A stretch of 64,000 bases of DNA from Adiantum capillus-veneris. Lineage: Eukaryota; Streptophyta; Polypodiopsida; Polypodiales; Pteridaceae. The notes beneath the pieces were generated by a model, which saw only the letters and a program-made list of their open reading frames with translations, was not told where the DNA came from and did no database searches. The DNA lies in assembly GCA_014529385.2 (NCBI GenBank), contig CM043958.1, positions 151,040,793-151,104,792 on the forward strand, read 5' to 3'. Shown here piece by piece: positions 46,495 to 59,423 of this stretch (the first letter of the stretch is position 1; each line of letters opens with the position of its first letter). Made by a program: the position numbers and the translations under genes.

Positions 46495-47310
46495 CACAAA
46501 CGCAAGATATGGTGAAGAGGGGGCGATCAGCCCCCCATGACTATATTAATTGGTGCCCAAGGGGAGGTAGGGCAAGGCCTGATAAAAACCTCCACGACCC
46601 AACAGAAAAATGATATATGGAAATATATGAGGGCGCCCGGACAAAGTGGGCGGCCGGCCCCAAACTCGAGCGGCCGGACCAAGAGCAACCTAGACTATGG
46701 GTGACCAGCCTGGAGACATACTAGCCGTACAAGTATGCCCCCGTACAAGTATGCCCTAGACCTGTGAAGCAGCAGAGTGGTGTAATCTAATACCCCCTCT
46801 CAGCACCGGATGCTGAACAAACGGTATGAAGCCAAAGATGTGAGGCAAATGATGAAGATGTCTGCTGCAATGTCCATTGAAGGACAATACTCCGGCGAAC
46901 TCCGCAAGTTAGTAGCAGTGTGGGGTGTCCCGACCGCCAAGAAATCTCCATGGTAAAGTGCCGTCACGAGCAGTGTAGCAAATTGATGTACTCCGCCAAT
47001 ACAGGGTGAAGATACTGCGTGAAGGTCCCGAAGTGAGTGTGAAAACAACTCCTTGTCTTAAAAGAAGTGTCAATAGACCTGCAAGTGTCCTGCCCAATAG
47101 GATCTGTGGTGTCTGTAGTCAAACCGTCTGGAGAAAATGGAGAAGCCCAGGAACCGTCATGAGAATGACCAGAAGCCTGTCAATGCATGAACTTACAACC
47201 CAAGGGTCAGGTGGCTAAGCTGTGTAAAACTCCAGGAAGGCCATATGTATCTGTGCCATAAACGTCCTCCGAATCAAGGGAAGCCAGACTAAACAGTCTG
47301 CACTGTAGAA

Positions 47311-48340
47311 GCTACCGTAAGCTGCAGCAGTCATCGATAGACCGCACGGACCACCACTGGATGGTGCCCTGTCCGTAGGTAGAGTAATCCAAGATGAGGG
47401 GAAAGCCAGACTCAACAATTTGCGTTGTGAAGGCCTCTGACAAGAGGTGTGGTCAGACTATGCTGTCTGCACCATAATCATCATGTATGAAGAAGGGAAG
47501 CCAGACTGAGAAGTTTGCGTTGTGAAGAACCTCTGAGAATAGGGAAGGCCACATCAATCTGTCTGCGCCGTCTTGCGTGTATCTCCTGTCTCCAATCCTT
47601 CGATGTCAACCAAAACAAAATCCGCACCAACAACGCAACCAAACCATATGTCGCTGTGGCTCTCAATGTGAATGAGCTAGGAGTGGCCTACTGCCCTGGT
47701 TGGGGGATAAGTCTGTTGTAAGGTTACCGAGGGTGAGTGTAAGCAACTCTGAAGGCAGCAATCCAAATGATCAAGAGTGTAGAAGAGCAACTACACTACC
47801 ATCCAAGCCAAGCTCCGGGTGACTCTGGATGTAGTCGCGTAATAATGCCTGATCTCCCGCATCTTGCGGGTAAACTCTCCAAGAGAGTCCAAAGTACTGA
47901 AGTCTCACTCCAATCTGTAGATCCAAGCAATCAACCAATCCAAGAAGAGATCCAAGGTCCTCTCCCAAAGTCCATGTAGATGCTCCTGTGTAAGCAAGTG
48001 ATCTGACGTGTTGAGGTCAAGTGGTAAGTGTCTGTCCACCCAAGATGGTGGTGTCGTCTCTGGGAATGTCGGAATCCCATATGCCATGAGCATGGCCATA
48101 TCTCGTGTGAACTCCTTTGATGAGTGCATAGGTGTGTCCATAGCAAACCACAAGTCACCACCCCCTCTGGAGTGCGCAACCGCCGAATGATGGCTGGAAT
48201 GAATGGATCTCCCATGGATCGTACGCCCGTAGATGATCAAGCCAATTTCGAAACTACCGTGTACTGCAGCAGTCACAGAGAGACCGCACGGACCACCATC
48301 GGGTGGTGTCTTGAAAGGAGGTAACTTCATCCTCTGTAAA
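47311..48340. repeat. Internal repeats of the non-autonomous LTR element
   Basis: A block around CTGCAGCAGTCA...AGACCGCACGGACCACCA occurs at about 47311-47400 and again at 48255-48335. A second block, GGGAAGCCAGACT.A..A.T.TGC, recurs at about 47278, 47402 and 47497. Non-coding. Confidence 0.75.
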
Positions 48341-48990
48341 AACACAATTCAAGAGGCTGCTGTTCACCCAAAAACACAACTGCAAGGTGATGAAAACGCT
48401 GCTATCCAGCGATTTTCAGCGTGCTCGTACGCTCCCGGCAGGGTTTGGAGCGGTGCAGAGGGTGTAGGGAATCCCTGGCACAACCCCAGGTGGGCGGAAA
48501 ACAGAGAAAACAGCAGTGGTACTGAAATCTGAAGAAAAACGGAGAGAATATTGACCGGCAATGCACCGGATGCAATGCCGGGAAGAAATGCAAGATCTGT
48601 AGGAGCCATGCTGAGCGCTGCCCCCTCTGTCCTAGCTGAAAAAAAAATGCAGGTCCATCTCCCAAAAAAAGCACCAACAGCCCTGAAAACGCAAGGGCCT
48701 GCTGTAAACGCTGATGGAGAAAGGGGGTATTCCGTCAATGGAATTGGCTGCTGAGGCCAGCGCTTGGGGCCAAGAAGATGATCGCCAGTGGGGGGGAGAA
48801 AAAAAACGCTGATGTCTAGGAGTTTCTTCACGAGGGAAAGGCTTCCCAGACCTCCCTAGACCCCTTGAGACTGTGATCGCTGGCTGAGCTGCAGGAAACG
48901 CTGATGCTTTCCAAAAACGCTGGCTGTTGTGATCCCTTGGGTAGAAACCTCTGCTGATGAAGAAGCCTTGGTCCCATCGAGAGCCTGAAG

Positions 48991-49003
48991 CTACTGATAC
49001 CAT
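48991..49003 (-). promoter_or_regulatory. Primer-binding site of the non-autonomous element
   Basis: Minus strand TGGTATCAGTAGC, adjoining the LTR. The first nine bases match the initiator Met-tRNA primer site. Confidence 0.7.
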
Positions 49004-49385
49004 GTGAGTGCGCGTTCGGGAGAGAGAGAGAGAGAGAGAGAGGAGACCACAAACGCAAGATATGCTAGAGGGGGCGATCAGCCCCCCATGACTACCATGA
49101 TCAGAAGACCCTCAGTACAATTAGTATATGATGGAAGTGGGTACCCCCCTGGCCCTATAAATAGGTGCCCAAGGGGAGGTAGGGCAAGGCCTGATAAAAA
49201 TCCCCACGACCCAACAGAAAAATGATATATGGAAATATATGAGGGCGCCCGGACAAAGTGGGCGGCCGGCCCCAAACTCGGGCAGCTGGATCAAGAGCAA
49301 CCTAGACTATGGGTGGCCAGCCCAAAGACATACTAGCCGTACAAGTAAGCCCTAGACTTGTGAGGCAGCAGCAGTAAATCTAACA
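49004..49385 (-). repeat. 5' LTR of the non-autonomous element
   Basis: 382 bp, TGTTAGATTT...CTCACA on the minus strand. It contains CCTATAAATAGG on the plus strand, a possible TATA element shared by both orientations. Confidence 0.8.
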
Positions 49386-49996
49386 TTGATCGCGTACTTT
49401 GCCCCACCCTATGCAAATCTCCCTACTCTCATCGATCTCCTTCAGGCTCGCCCCCACAAAATCTGAAGCAAGTCCTGCCTTTGTCTTCCCTTTCTTTGCG
49501 CGCTCATCCGCCGCTTTGGAATTCTCTAGTTTCAGCACGCTCTTTTGGTGCTTTGTTAGGGCACGTTGCAAGAATGTGCCCTTACTCCCACAACCGTAAC
49601 ACTTGCCCTCTTTATAGTACTATGGCGCTGCTCTATTGATAACTTTGGGCCAATGGGTTTCTTCTTTTGTTGCTTGCCCTTCTTTTTGTTACCATAGAAT
49701 CTTGTCCTATTGCAATGGACACTGGCTTGTTTGAAGGGTACGTTAAGAGTGTCGGCATGCATACCAGAGCCCTCCTTGGCATGACCCATAAGTCTTGAAT
49801 GGAGTCGGACTTCTATTTCAAGCAATAACACCAAATCACTTTAGGTAGGCCACAACAAAACCGCTCAACCTGTTGCTTGAAGGTGATCTTCTTAAAACAA
49901 GAGATTGGTAGAAAAATATCCCAACACCTCTGGCAATAAGCACCCAAGGTCATAGTTACATGGGACGGCGGGTCGGGGTCGGGGTCGGGGTCGGGA

Positions 49997-50032
<36 letters not shown>

Positions 50033-50610
50033 ACGGGGGTCGGGACGGCAAAAAAAAAAAAAGAGTTTGCATGCCACACACATAGAGCATCACTTTGACC
50101 ACAAATTTACACTAAATAGACCAAAGAACATGAGTCATATAGACGCAAATGTGCTAATAAAACATCGAGAAATGAGGACCCAAAGGGTGGCTTTTATAGC
50201 CATTGGGGTGCTTCAAAGTTCAAACATATGTCTATTAGAGAGAAACTAGCCTCTAGAAATGATCAGGTTTTCAAATTTAAAAAAAAGTCCCCTCCCATCC
50301 CCTACCGTCCCCTCCGTCCCTTGCCGTTCCCTGCCGTCCCCAAGACGTTTTGCCTGCGTTCCCACTTGGCAGCCATTTTTCCGTCCGTCCCCTGCCGTCC
50401 CCGTCCCGGAAATGGGCCGTCCCCGTCCCGGAAATGGGCGTCCCCCGTCCCTAGGGTCCGTCCCCTCCGTCCCCTGTAACTATGCCCAAGGTATCTTCTT
50501 TTGTCATCCTCAAATGATGCCAAGTTGTAATAACATCCTCTTCATACTCTTCTGTAAGCCATGCTAAAGTGAAGAGGTGTTTGAATTTCAATCCTTTTGT
50601 AGGTCCTTCC
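49386..50610 (-). pseudogene. Retrotransposon gag relic, C-terminal half
   Basis: On the minus strand, skipping the hAT element (49951-50484), the frame reads LKFKHLFTLAWLTEEYEEDV, ITTWHHLRMTKEDTL, then YCQRCWDIFLPISCF and QQVERFCCGLPK, a classic Retrotrans_gag pattern. A degenerate zinc knuckle CYGCGSKG follows (about 49585-49610), then a lysine-rich tail (KHQKSVLKLENSKAADERAK). It stops at the LTR element at 49385. The other half is at 55372-55800. Confidence 0.8.
49951..50484. mobile_element. hAT-type MITE with GGGGAC-rich ends
   Basis: Terminal inverted repeats CATAGTTACATGGGACGG (left) and CATAGTTACAGGGGACGG (right, reversed). They are flanked by an exact 8-bp duplication CCCAAGGT (49943-49950 and 50485-50492). 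The 8-bp duplication indicates the hAT superfamily. Subterminal regions are tandem GGGGAC/GGTCGG hexamers on both sides. No transposase; 534 bp. It interrupts the gag relic, whose frame is restored when it and one duplication are skipped. Confidence 0.9.
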
Positions 50611-50879
50611 TGTGTTATGGCATCTCGATTCTCAAGTGAACCACCCAATGTGATCCCATTATTTATTTTGGCTTTTAGGTATTTATTTTACTTATTTGTC
50701 AAAGTCTGGGTAGCGCAATTTACTTAGATGGGTATATATGCGACCCATTGCCCCCATTGTACAAGTATCAATCCATTGCCAAGGTTAGTTGGTTCAGTAG
50801 TATCTCTCTCTCTGTCTCTCTTTCTCTCTCTCGTGTATTCTCCCCGTTGCTCTACACTTCCGCATCGTCGACTTTGACA
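50611..50879 (+). repeat. 5' LTR of the plus-strand non-autonomous element
   Basis: 269 bp, TGTG...GACA. Carries a short (CT)n near 50803-50833 where the 3' LTR has an expanded (CT)n (55278-55319). Confidence 0.85.
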
Positions 50880-50892
50880 TGGTATCAGAGCC
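50880..50892 (+). promoter_or_regulatory. Primer-binding site
   Basis: TGGTATCAGAGCC, directly after the LTR. Confidence 0.9.
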
Positions 50893-51316
50893 TTGTGCTC
50901 GGTGATTGCAAGGCGAGAGAGGATCGCCATGGAGAAGGGGAATAGCAGACAAGGAGCAAAGCGGCGACCAACAAGCTTTTGGATTGGCATTTTTGCAACA
51001 TTAACTTGGCGTTTTGATAAGCACTCGAGGAGTAGCAAGGAGTTTTCATCGATAGAGTTGTAAAACGCAAGGTGTGAAGAGCCTTGGCCGGTAGGCTTAC
51101 CAAGCGCAAAAGTGAACCGTTGGCGGCAGCGTTTTGAAAAGCTCGCAGCCTCCCCTTGCGCTAGGCATGGCCGTCGACAAAGGAAGAAATCTCTACAATA
51201 CGCGTTCTAAAATGCTAGCAGCAAGGGGAGCCGGCGTTGTGCTGGCGATAGGCGTTTTGAAACGCAGGCAGCTTCGTTAGCATCTTGAAGCCCTGCGACA
51301 ACTGGACGACCATCAC

Positions 51317-52280
<964 letters not shown>

Positions 52281-52855
52281 CTCCTCCAAACTTGTGGATA
52301 TTGTGGATGTAGGTACTGCTGTGATGTAACCACCGACCATAAGAGTTGCTAGATAGCCTTACTACTGTCACAGAATACCAACCTTGGTGCTGACTCTGCC
52401 TTGCGAAGCAAAATATTGACCACTCAAATAGTCCTGTCCTGAAAACATTGCGGGCGAAGGTGAAAGGTAAGGGTGCTCGGAGTATTTCCAGGGGTTGCTT
52501 GTCGACGGCAGTGGATGCACACTATATGCAAATGCGAATGGAGAAGCGGGTTAGCAATCTTTTTCCAATTCCTTCCATATCCGCATAGGAGGAGGGCAAA
52601 TCTTGGTACTCAAGATCTGGATTTTTGTGTATCCGATGTCGATCTTCGTTCAAAGACATAGCGATGAAGAGGGAGCGTGCCCGATGCGCGATGGACTAAG
52701 GGTGGGAGTGGCTAATGAGTCCGAGATCGCGGCATGAAGATTTTTTGAGAGAAAAAAAGAATGAGAGAGGTTCCTTTGGTTCTTGGTTCTGCTTGGGTTC
52801 TTGATTCTTCTTGTAAGTTTGTGAAGTTGAAGCACGCACAGACCTCTAATACCAA

Positions 52856-53809
<954 letters not shown>

Positions 53810-55090
53810 ATCACCATGTGTGCGTGTTGAAACGCGTGCTCACAAAAGCTCTCCCTTAGCAACAACAGCGACCCCCCCCCTGGGCGACGGCGTTTTAAAA
53901 TGCTCCCCTTGTAGCTTTTCAGCGATGACTTCATTTTCCACTCTCCCCTTGACGGCAACAACCCCCACCACTTATCGACGGCCAAATTTCCTCTCCTTGC
54001 CACAACGTTTTAAAACAGTGTGGGCAGTTTGCCTTAGTGATTTGGAGCCCAAGAGGGGTATCAACAGTGGGTTGCTTTGATTGGCTTGGGGAAGTAAGAA
54101 GGCTACATCCCTCGAAGGATTTTTTGGTGCGGCTTGGTGGAGTTTTGTGCACAACATGGCCCCCCCTTGCTCGAGCGCCAGCTATATCAACGACCAAAAC
54201 CAAAAAAAGGCTATGGATAGCAGATCAACCAGCTTCCTGTTAGCAGCCTATGCACGCGCGAAGTTCTCAAGGAAACCGACAAATTGTTTGGCTCAGGATT
54301 GTGAAGCCAAAAGCAAATGTACGAGTTTGCTTGAGGACAAAGGCAAAGGCAAGCTTGACGAGGACAACAATATTAGTACTCAATTAGCTGCCTAGGTACC
54401 CATGAGGTTCGACAATTGTTGTTATAAATGTGACACGACGCTTTGTTTGGCTTGGGAGTTTGAAGCCAAAGACAAAAGCAAGAACTCACAAAGAGACAAA
54501 GGCAAAGGCAAGTTGAACAGAGATAACGGTGATAAATATTTGACAAAGGAGATCGGCATGGCACACGTGGTGGCGGCCAAATGGCCACGATGCCAGATTT
54601 TTAGTCAGAGGACAGTTGCCGCCACTAGCTTCAGCCAGAGAGAGACTTGTGAGTGGCAGAGAGGGGCAAGCACCGCTCTCTATAATCAATTTGGACCCTT
54701 GTGTTGGAGTTCAAGTTATCGGTGATTGAAGGCACTTGCATGTGGTAGGGAACCAATCAGATGTATCTAAAACACTATGGATGTGCGCACCAATCCATTG
54801 TTGTTGTTCGGACTATGGAGAGGATGTGTTTCAAAGTTCATTGTCTCGGAAAGTTTGGATACGATGTGTTCACAATCCACGAATGGGGATTTTTGGACGT
54901 AGTGTGGTCTACAGTTCAATTTTCTATGAGGCAACCAATGCTCAAGATGGTATTCTTCTAAGGTACAAAGTTGAGGGTAGCAAAACTGAGGTGTATCTAG
55001 TAGTCCTAGGCCTTCTGCTGAGGGTGTCCATGGTAGCTTCTTCATCGACTTGGTCTCACTATTTATGTCCACTATGAGCTGCAGTGAGGG

Positions 55091-55274
55091 TGTTAAAGTT
55101 ATTGCATCTCAAGTGAACTACCCAATGTGATCCCATTATTTATCATGGCTTTTAGGTATTTATTTTACTTATTTGTCAAAGTCTGGGTAGGGCAATTTAC
55201 TTAGATGGGTATATATGCAACCCATTGCCCCCATTGTACAAGTATCAATTCATTGCCTAGCTTGGTTGGTTCAG

Positions 55275-55321
<47 letters not shown>

Positions 55322-55366
55322 GTATTCTCCCCGTTGCTCTACGCTTCCGCATCATCGACTTTGACA
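55091..55366 (+). repeat. 3' LTR of the plus-strand non-autonomous element
   Basis: 276 bp, TGTTA...GACA, with an expanded (CT)n at 55278-55319. Confidence 0.85.
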
Positions 55367-55371
55367 CTTCT

Positions 55372-55800
55372 TTGCGCAACAGTAGAGTAGACCATGTCTG
55401 GGCATTACCTTTCATATAGGATGCCGCCCTTTGTACAATGGAGGCCTCTGAGAATATCCTCCCTAAAAGGAGATATCAAACTACTAGATAAAGGGAAGGA
55501 CCCAATGTGTACCTTGTAGATGGAAAAGGTATCAAACTTGATAGCTTGCCCTCCATCCTTGAACTCCTTGGCCTTCTTCCCCTTTTTCTCCAAATGGCCG
55601 TACTAAATTAGACGGTGTCGAGGTTGTCTCTTCTTCCCATACATTGGCTCATCAAAGTCGGAACTGTCAAAGGATGAGGTATCCTCATCGAAACTCTCAA
55701 AATGCTTGCAGTGCTTTCTAGACTTTTTGTGGGATCTGCTTTTCTTAGTTTTCTTGCTTTTCTTGTTCTTCTAAGTCTTTGTGACGGATTCCTTTAGTTG
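55372..55800 (-). pseudogene. Retrotransposon gag relic, N-terminal half
   Basis: Minus strand: a serine/lysine-rich leader (KSRSHKKSRKHCKHF, SFDEDTSSFDSSDFDEPMYG), then FKDGGQAIKFDTF and, across one frame change, LHCTKGGILYER with NAQTW. This is the start of a Retrotrans_gag domain (family pattern 'FxG ... KxxxAxxxLKGxAxxWW'). It stops at the LTR element ending at 55366 and continues at 50610. Confidence 0.7.
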
Positions 55801-55989
55801 GATTGATTTTTGACTTGATAGGTGTTCCTATTCTCGATGCATCCAATGAAACATGTAAAGCTATGGGAAAAGTCAATGATCAAGATGCTCTTATCCTTCG
55901 ACTCACGCCCTATGCAAAACTTTATCTCCTTAGAATTCGTTGCAAGAATATGCCACAGGGACACAAATTGAAGCACAATGGCTAATGGA

Positions 55990-56232
55990 ACCTACACATC
56001 ACCAACATCGTTAATCGGATCACTTTGACTACAAGTTCAGACATTTACAGATCCACTTGATTTCTACATTATGGATTTGGGAGGATGTGATGTTCTACTA
56101 GGCATGCCTTGGTTCTACAAGTATCATGCCCGTTTTGACACGAGAGAACGAACCATCCAATTGAAGCACGAGAACAAAGAGTTGGTGTTGAACTTTGGTG
56201 ATCAAGCTACTCAAGGAGCGACAGCAGACTAA
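55990..56232 (+). pseudogene. Gypsy aspartic protease/RVP fragment
   Basis: The plus-strand frame reads TFTDPLDFYIMDLGGCDVLL followed by GMPWFYKYHARFDTRERTIQ. It matches the C-terminal part of gypsy-type retropepsin ('DFxVxxLxGxDVILGMxWL'). The catalytic DSG region is not readable upstream; the frame at 55803-55985 is interrupted by TAA. It lies on the opposite strand to the adjacent gag relic. Confidence 0.7.
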
Positions 56233-56254
56233 CAATCATGAATCGAAGGAAAGA

Positions 56255-56939
56255 AACTATAAATAAAGATTGATGATGAACTGAGAATTCTTTTATACAA
56301 ATTACGATTATCATTATGATTATAACTAAGATTATGATCTTGGGTGTGTGCATGCACCATAAGCAACATCTAATGACCTCGACTAAGATCTTGGGTCTGT
56401 GATCGACATCCAAGCAAAAGACCTTTTACAAGCATTGGCTAAAATACTGGTCATAAGACAGATTTTCAAACGCACTCGAGGTATCTGCACCTAGCTTTGA
56501 TGTGTGCACGACCATCATGACACAAGAATGCATGTTTGAATGATCAATTGTGAGATTTTAAATTGCATGAACGATAGAAGTATGAGCATTTGTAACCTGC
56601 AATCGAGGACGATTGCTTTGTTTTTAGAAGGCGGTATGTGACGGGTTTTAGGGTTAGGGTTTCTGTGTCAAGGTCATAGATGCATCGGTCCAATGCGTTC
56701 ACTTGGCCTGCCTCAGACTCACTCTCCCTAGAAAGGTGGTCCATGCCAATCTCTTGGTCAAAGCCAAAATCCTTGGTGCCATGATCAGTTCTGTGGTATT
56801 TGCATATGAGATCATCTGCGTGGCACTAGGAGTCTAGGACATCTGAGTGACCTTCGGGTCTTGAACTAACTTGAAGAAGAAGAAGAAGAAACAGAGAAAT
56901 ACCAAGTTATAAAGTTTTGTCGAGGGGCCTTAAACTAAA

Positions 56940-56985
<46 letters not shown>

Positions 56986-57311
56986 ATGCGTAAAAGTGAG
57001 ATGTGGCAAGCTGTACAAAAATTCCGCAAATTGCACCAGTTGATGACATGGCATTGTTGTACGGATTTTTGCAATTTTAGCTGGCTGATTTGGGCAGTTT
57101 TTAGTGCTAACTTTTTGGTGCAGAACCTTTTAGACTTGATGCTTTTGGGGCTCTGCTTTTGACAACCCTTGTAAGTTTATCAGTGTCCAAAGGGCCACTT
57201 CTTGAGGGCATCTGTACCTAGGGCCTCGGAGAGAGTCAGACCCTCGGGAGTTGTACCTTGTCAATTCAATAATAAAGAAATACCGAAAGGGGCGCCAGTC
57301 TTTGGGGCCAA
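56255..57311. repeat. Left arm of diverged inverted duplication
   Basis: Pairs, in reverse complement, with 59424-60740. Best-matching segments are 56590-56760 with 60180-60335, 57190-57311 with 59424-59545, and the AT-rich end 56270-56330 with 60665-60735. An (AC)n array at 56940-56981 is unique to this arm. It also holds TTTTAGGGTTAGGGTTT, which is telomere-like but also coding-like in the reverse frame. Confidence 0.75.
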
Positions 57312-58650
57312 CGCGTCTAGGCTCGGAACTTCGCGTCATGTCGTCTTCTCTTTGTTCTGTTTTCAAGTTGTTTTGAAGTACTAAAAGTGTTACCAAGTGT
57401 GTAGATTGCGGTTATCTTTGTGTTTCCGTCCGATCACTCGCTGGAAGTGATTACAATCTTTCTCTGCTTTTGGTGCTTCCTGTCCTCCTCGTTGGAGTCA
57501 GAGGAAGATGTGCTCTCTGAAGTGAAGACGACGAACTTGAATCATCCTCAAAATGACCACGCTTCATGGAATTGCTTGCTTCCTCGAAGTAGATTTCCAG
57601 CCCAAATAGCCAGGATAATTGATGCATAGCTCTTCTTCCGAGACCTCATCGCAGTCTTCGTCAGTTTGCCGACCATGTGCTCGCCCCTTGGCCGATCTCT
57701 GTCAGTTGGTAGGGTTAGGGTCTTGAACCCTAACCCCTCAGTTGTTCCTTCGGCCAAACTCTTATAAGTTTGGGCATGCCATGTCACAAGGTTGCGACTC
57801 TCTCTCTCTCTCTCTCTCTCAGCACAAAAAGTGGTGGTATATCGAGAACAAAGAGACCATAAGGCCTATCACCCAAAGGATGTACAAGACTGAGGGTACA
57901 AAGTGAGTGATATGTGTACATCAAGGTGGCATGTATGAAGAGTGCAAAATGAACCATTGGGGAGGTGCGTAGTGCCATGTAACGTTTCTATGGTCCAAAC
58001 TGAAAAGAAATGAAGATCCCCCCCATTTTCTGAGAAAAGAGTATAGCCCTTTAAAGTGCTCCGCTTGCTACAAAGAGTATGCAGCAGCTCAGTCCACATA
58101 GCTGTCAAAAAGGTCGATGGCGGGGAAGATTGTGAGCCCAAAATGTGAGCACAATGAGCCCTCCACATGACCCATAAAGTGATGCTACATATCATAGTTA
58201 AAAATGCATCCCTTTGAGAGAAGTCCGACTGATGGTGGAACCCTCTGTAGAGTGCCCAATCTATATCCCAATGATGTGAGCATGAGGGCCACGTGTGTTG
58301 AAGTGCCTTGAAAAAGAGTGTGTGACCCTAGAAATCGCAAAGCCATGCACATTGCAACTGCCTCCCACGTCACAAATCCATCATCGACTCCCACATGATC
58401 AGCAAACAATAAACTGCCCTCCACACTCGCTGAGCGTTCAGACAAACCCAAAAACACTGCCTCAGTCATAGGCGAACAAGGTTGCATTGCCAAGGGTATC
58501 TAGGGCACGGACTTCCACATCATGCCTCTGGAGGGGTGTGACGTCCTCTTGGGGATCTATAATCACTTCTAGCGAGGGATTGGACAGAAAACACAGAGAT
58601 AACTACAATCTGCAAAAGTGTGCAACACTTTATCACTTCAAAACAACTTG

Positions 58651-58652
<2 letters not shown>
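57312..58652. other. Spacer between inverted arms, unassigned
   Basis: (CT)n at 57797-57820. On the minus strand two open frames (57869-58195 with SITLWVMWRAHCAHILG, and 58185-58493) have no clear identity; the first faintly resembles the post-RT region of LINEs. No supported gene. Confidence 0.3.

Positions 58653-58710
<58 letters not shown>
58653..58710. repeat. (GA)n microsatellite
   Basis: About 58 bases of GA, followed by GAAGAAGAAG. Confidence 0.95.
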
Positions 58711-58713
<3 letters not shown>

Positions 58714-59211
58714 GAAGAAGATTGTTTAAAGGTCGTAGGAAACTATCCCAAGAGACCTTAAAGATCTACATGAAGAGGAGAGTTGAACTCAAGACCTGTT
58801 ATTCAAGAGGGAAATGGCATAACCAACAATCTACCACACTTGGGTGATAGAAAAGTTATACCATTTTCCACACCCCCACACACACCCCCACACACACCCG
58901 AGGAGAAGATTGTTTTAACATCGTAGGAAACTATCCCAAGAGACCTTAAAGATCTATCCGACGAGGAGAGTTGAACTCAAGACCTGTTATTCAAGACGGA
59001 AATGGCATAACCAATCTACCACACTTGGGTGATAGAAATGTTATACCATTTTCCTCTTTTTATTAGCACACACACACCCCCACACACACCCGAGAAGAAG
59101 ATTGTTTTAACGTCGTAGGAAACTATCCCAAGAGACCTTAAAGATCTATCGAACGAGGAGACTTGAACTCAAGACCTGTTATTCAAGAGGGAAATGGCAT
59201 AATCAATCTAC

Positions 59212-59215
<4 letters not shown>
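58711..59215 (-). repeat. Three tandem SINE-like units with tRNA-type boxes
   Basis: Units at about 58711-58899, 58900-59091 and 59092-59215; a fourth fragment lies after 59323. On the minus strand each has TGGTAGATTGG, close to an RNA polymerase III A box, and about 35 bp later GTCTTGAGTTCAACTC, close to a B box (GGTTCRANTC). A conserved tail includes TTTAAGGTCTCTTGGGATAG. This arrangement suggests a tRNA-derived SINE head. I could not fold a full tRNA, so a tRNA gene is not claimed. Confidence 0.55.
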
Positions 59216-59300
<85 letters not shown>

Positions 59301-59323
59301 AGAAGAAGAAGAAGAAGAAGAAG
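59215..59323. repeat. (GA)n(GAA)n microsatellite
   Basis: About 84 bases of GA followed by eight GAA repeats. It interrupts the tandem SINE-like array. Confidence 0.95.
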
Positions 59324-59423
59324 GGAATTTTTAATGTTGTGGGAAACTATCCCAAGAGACCTCAAAGAGAGAGAGAGAGAATCCACGAGAGACATAGTGG
59401 TGGGGTTCCACTCCAAGACTGCA

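Larger units (their letters stand above)
46409..49385 (-). mobile_element. Non-autonomous LTR retrotransposon, minus strand
   Basis: Two related LTRs (about 46409-46792 and 49004-49385) share about 280 bp, including CCACAAACGCAAGATATG and AATGATATATGGAAATATAT. On the minus strand the right LTR is 5' and is followed immediately by a primer site TGGTATCAGTAGC (48991-49003). The left LTR is preceded by GAGAGGGGG (46793-46802 on the other strand), a polypurine tract. The 2.2-kb interior shows no gag or pol, so it must have been mobilised in trans. The left LTR start is obscured by a CA/CG/GA microsatellite, and I found no clear target duplication. Confidence 0.8.

Noticed and set aside
50273-50480. 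Proline/arginine-rich proteins encoded by the GGGGAC/GTCCCC arrays
   Set aside because: They are translations of the MITE's subterminal hexamer repeats in all frames.
56640-56660. Telomere-like TTTTAGGGTTAGGGTTT as an interstitial telomere
   Set aside because: Only two repeat units, and the reverse strand reads as part of a segment conserved in the other inverted arm.
58770-58840. Functional tRNA gene on the minus strand
   Set aside because: A- and B-box-like stretches are present, but I could not form acceptor and anticodon stems.
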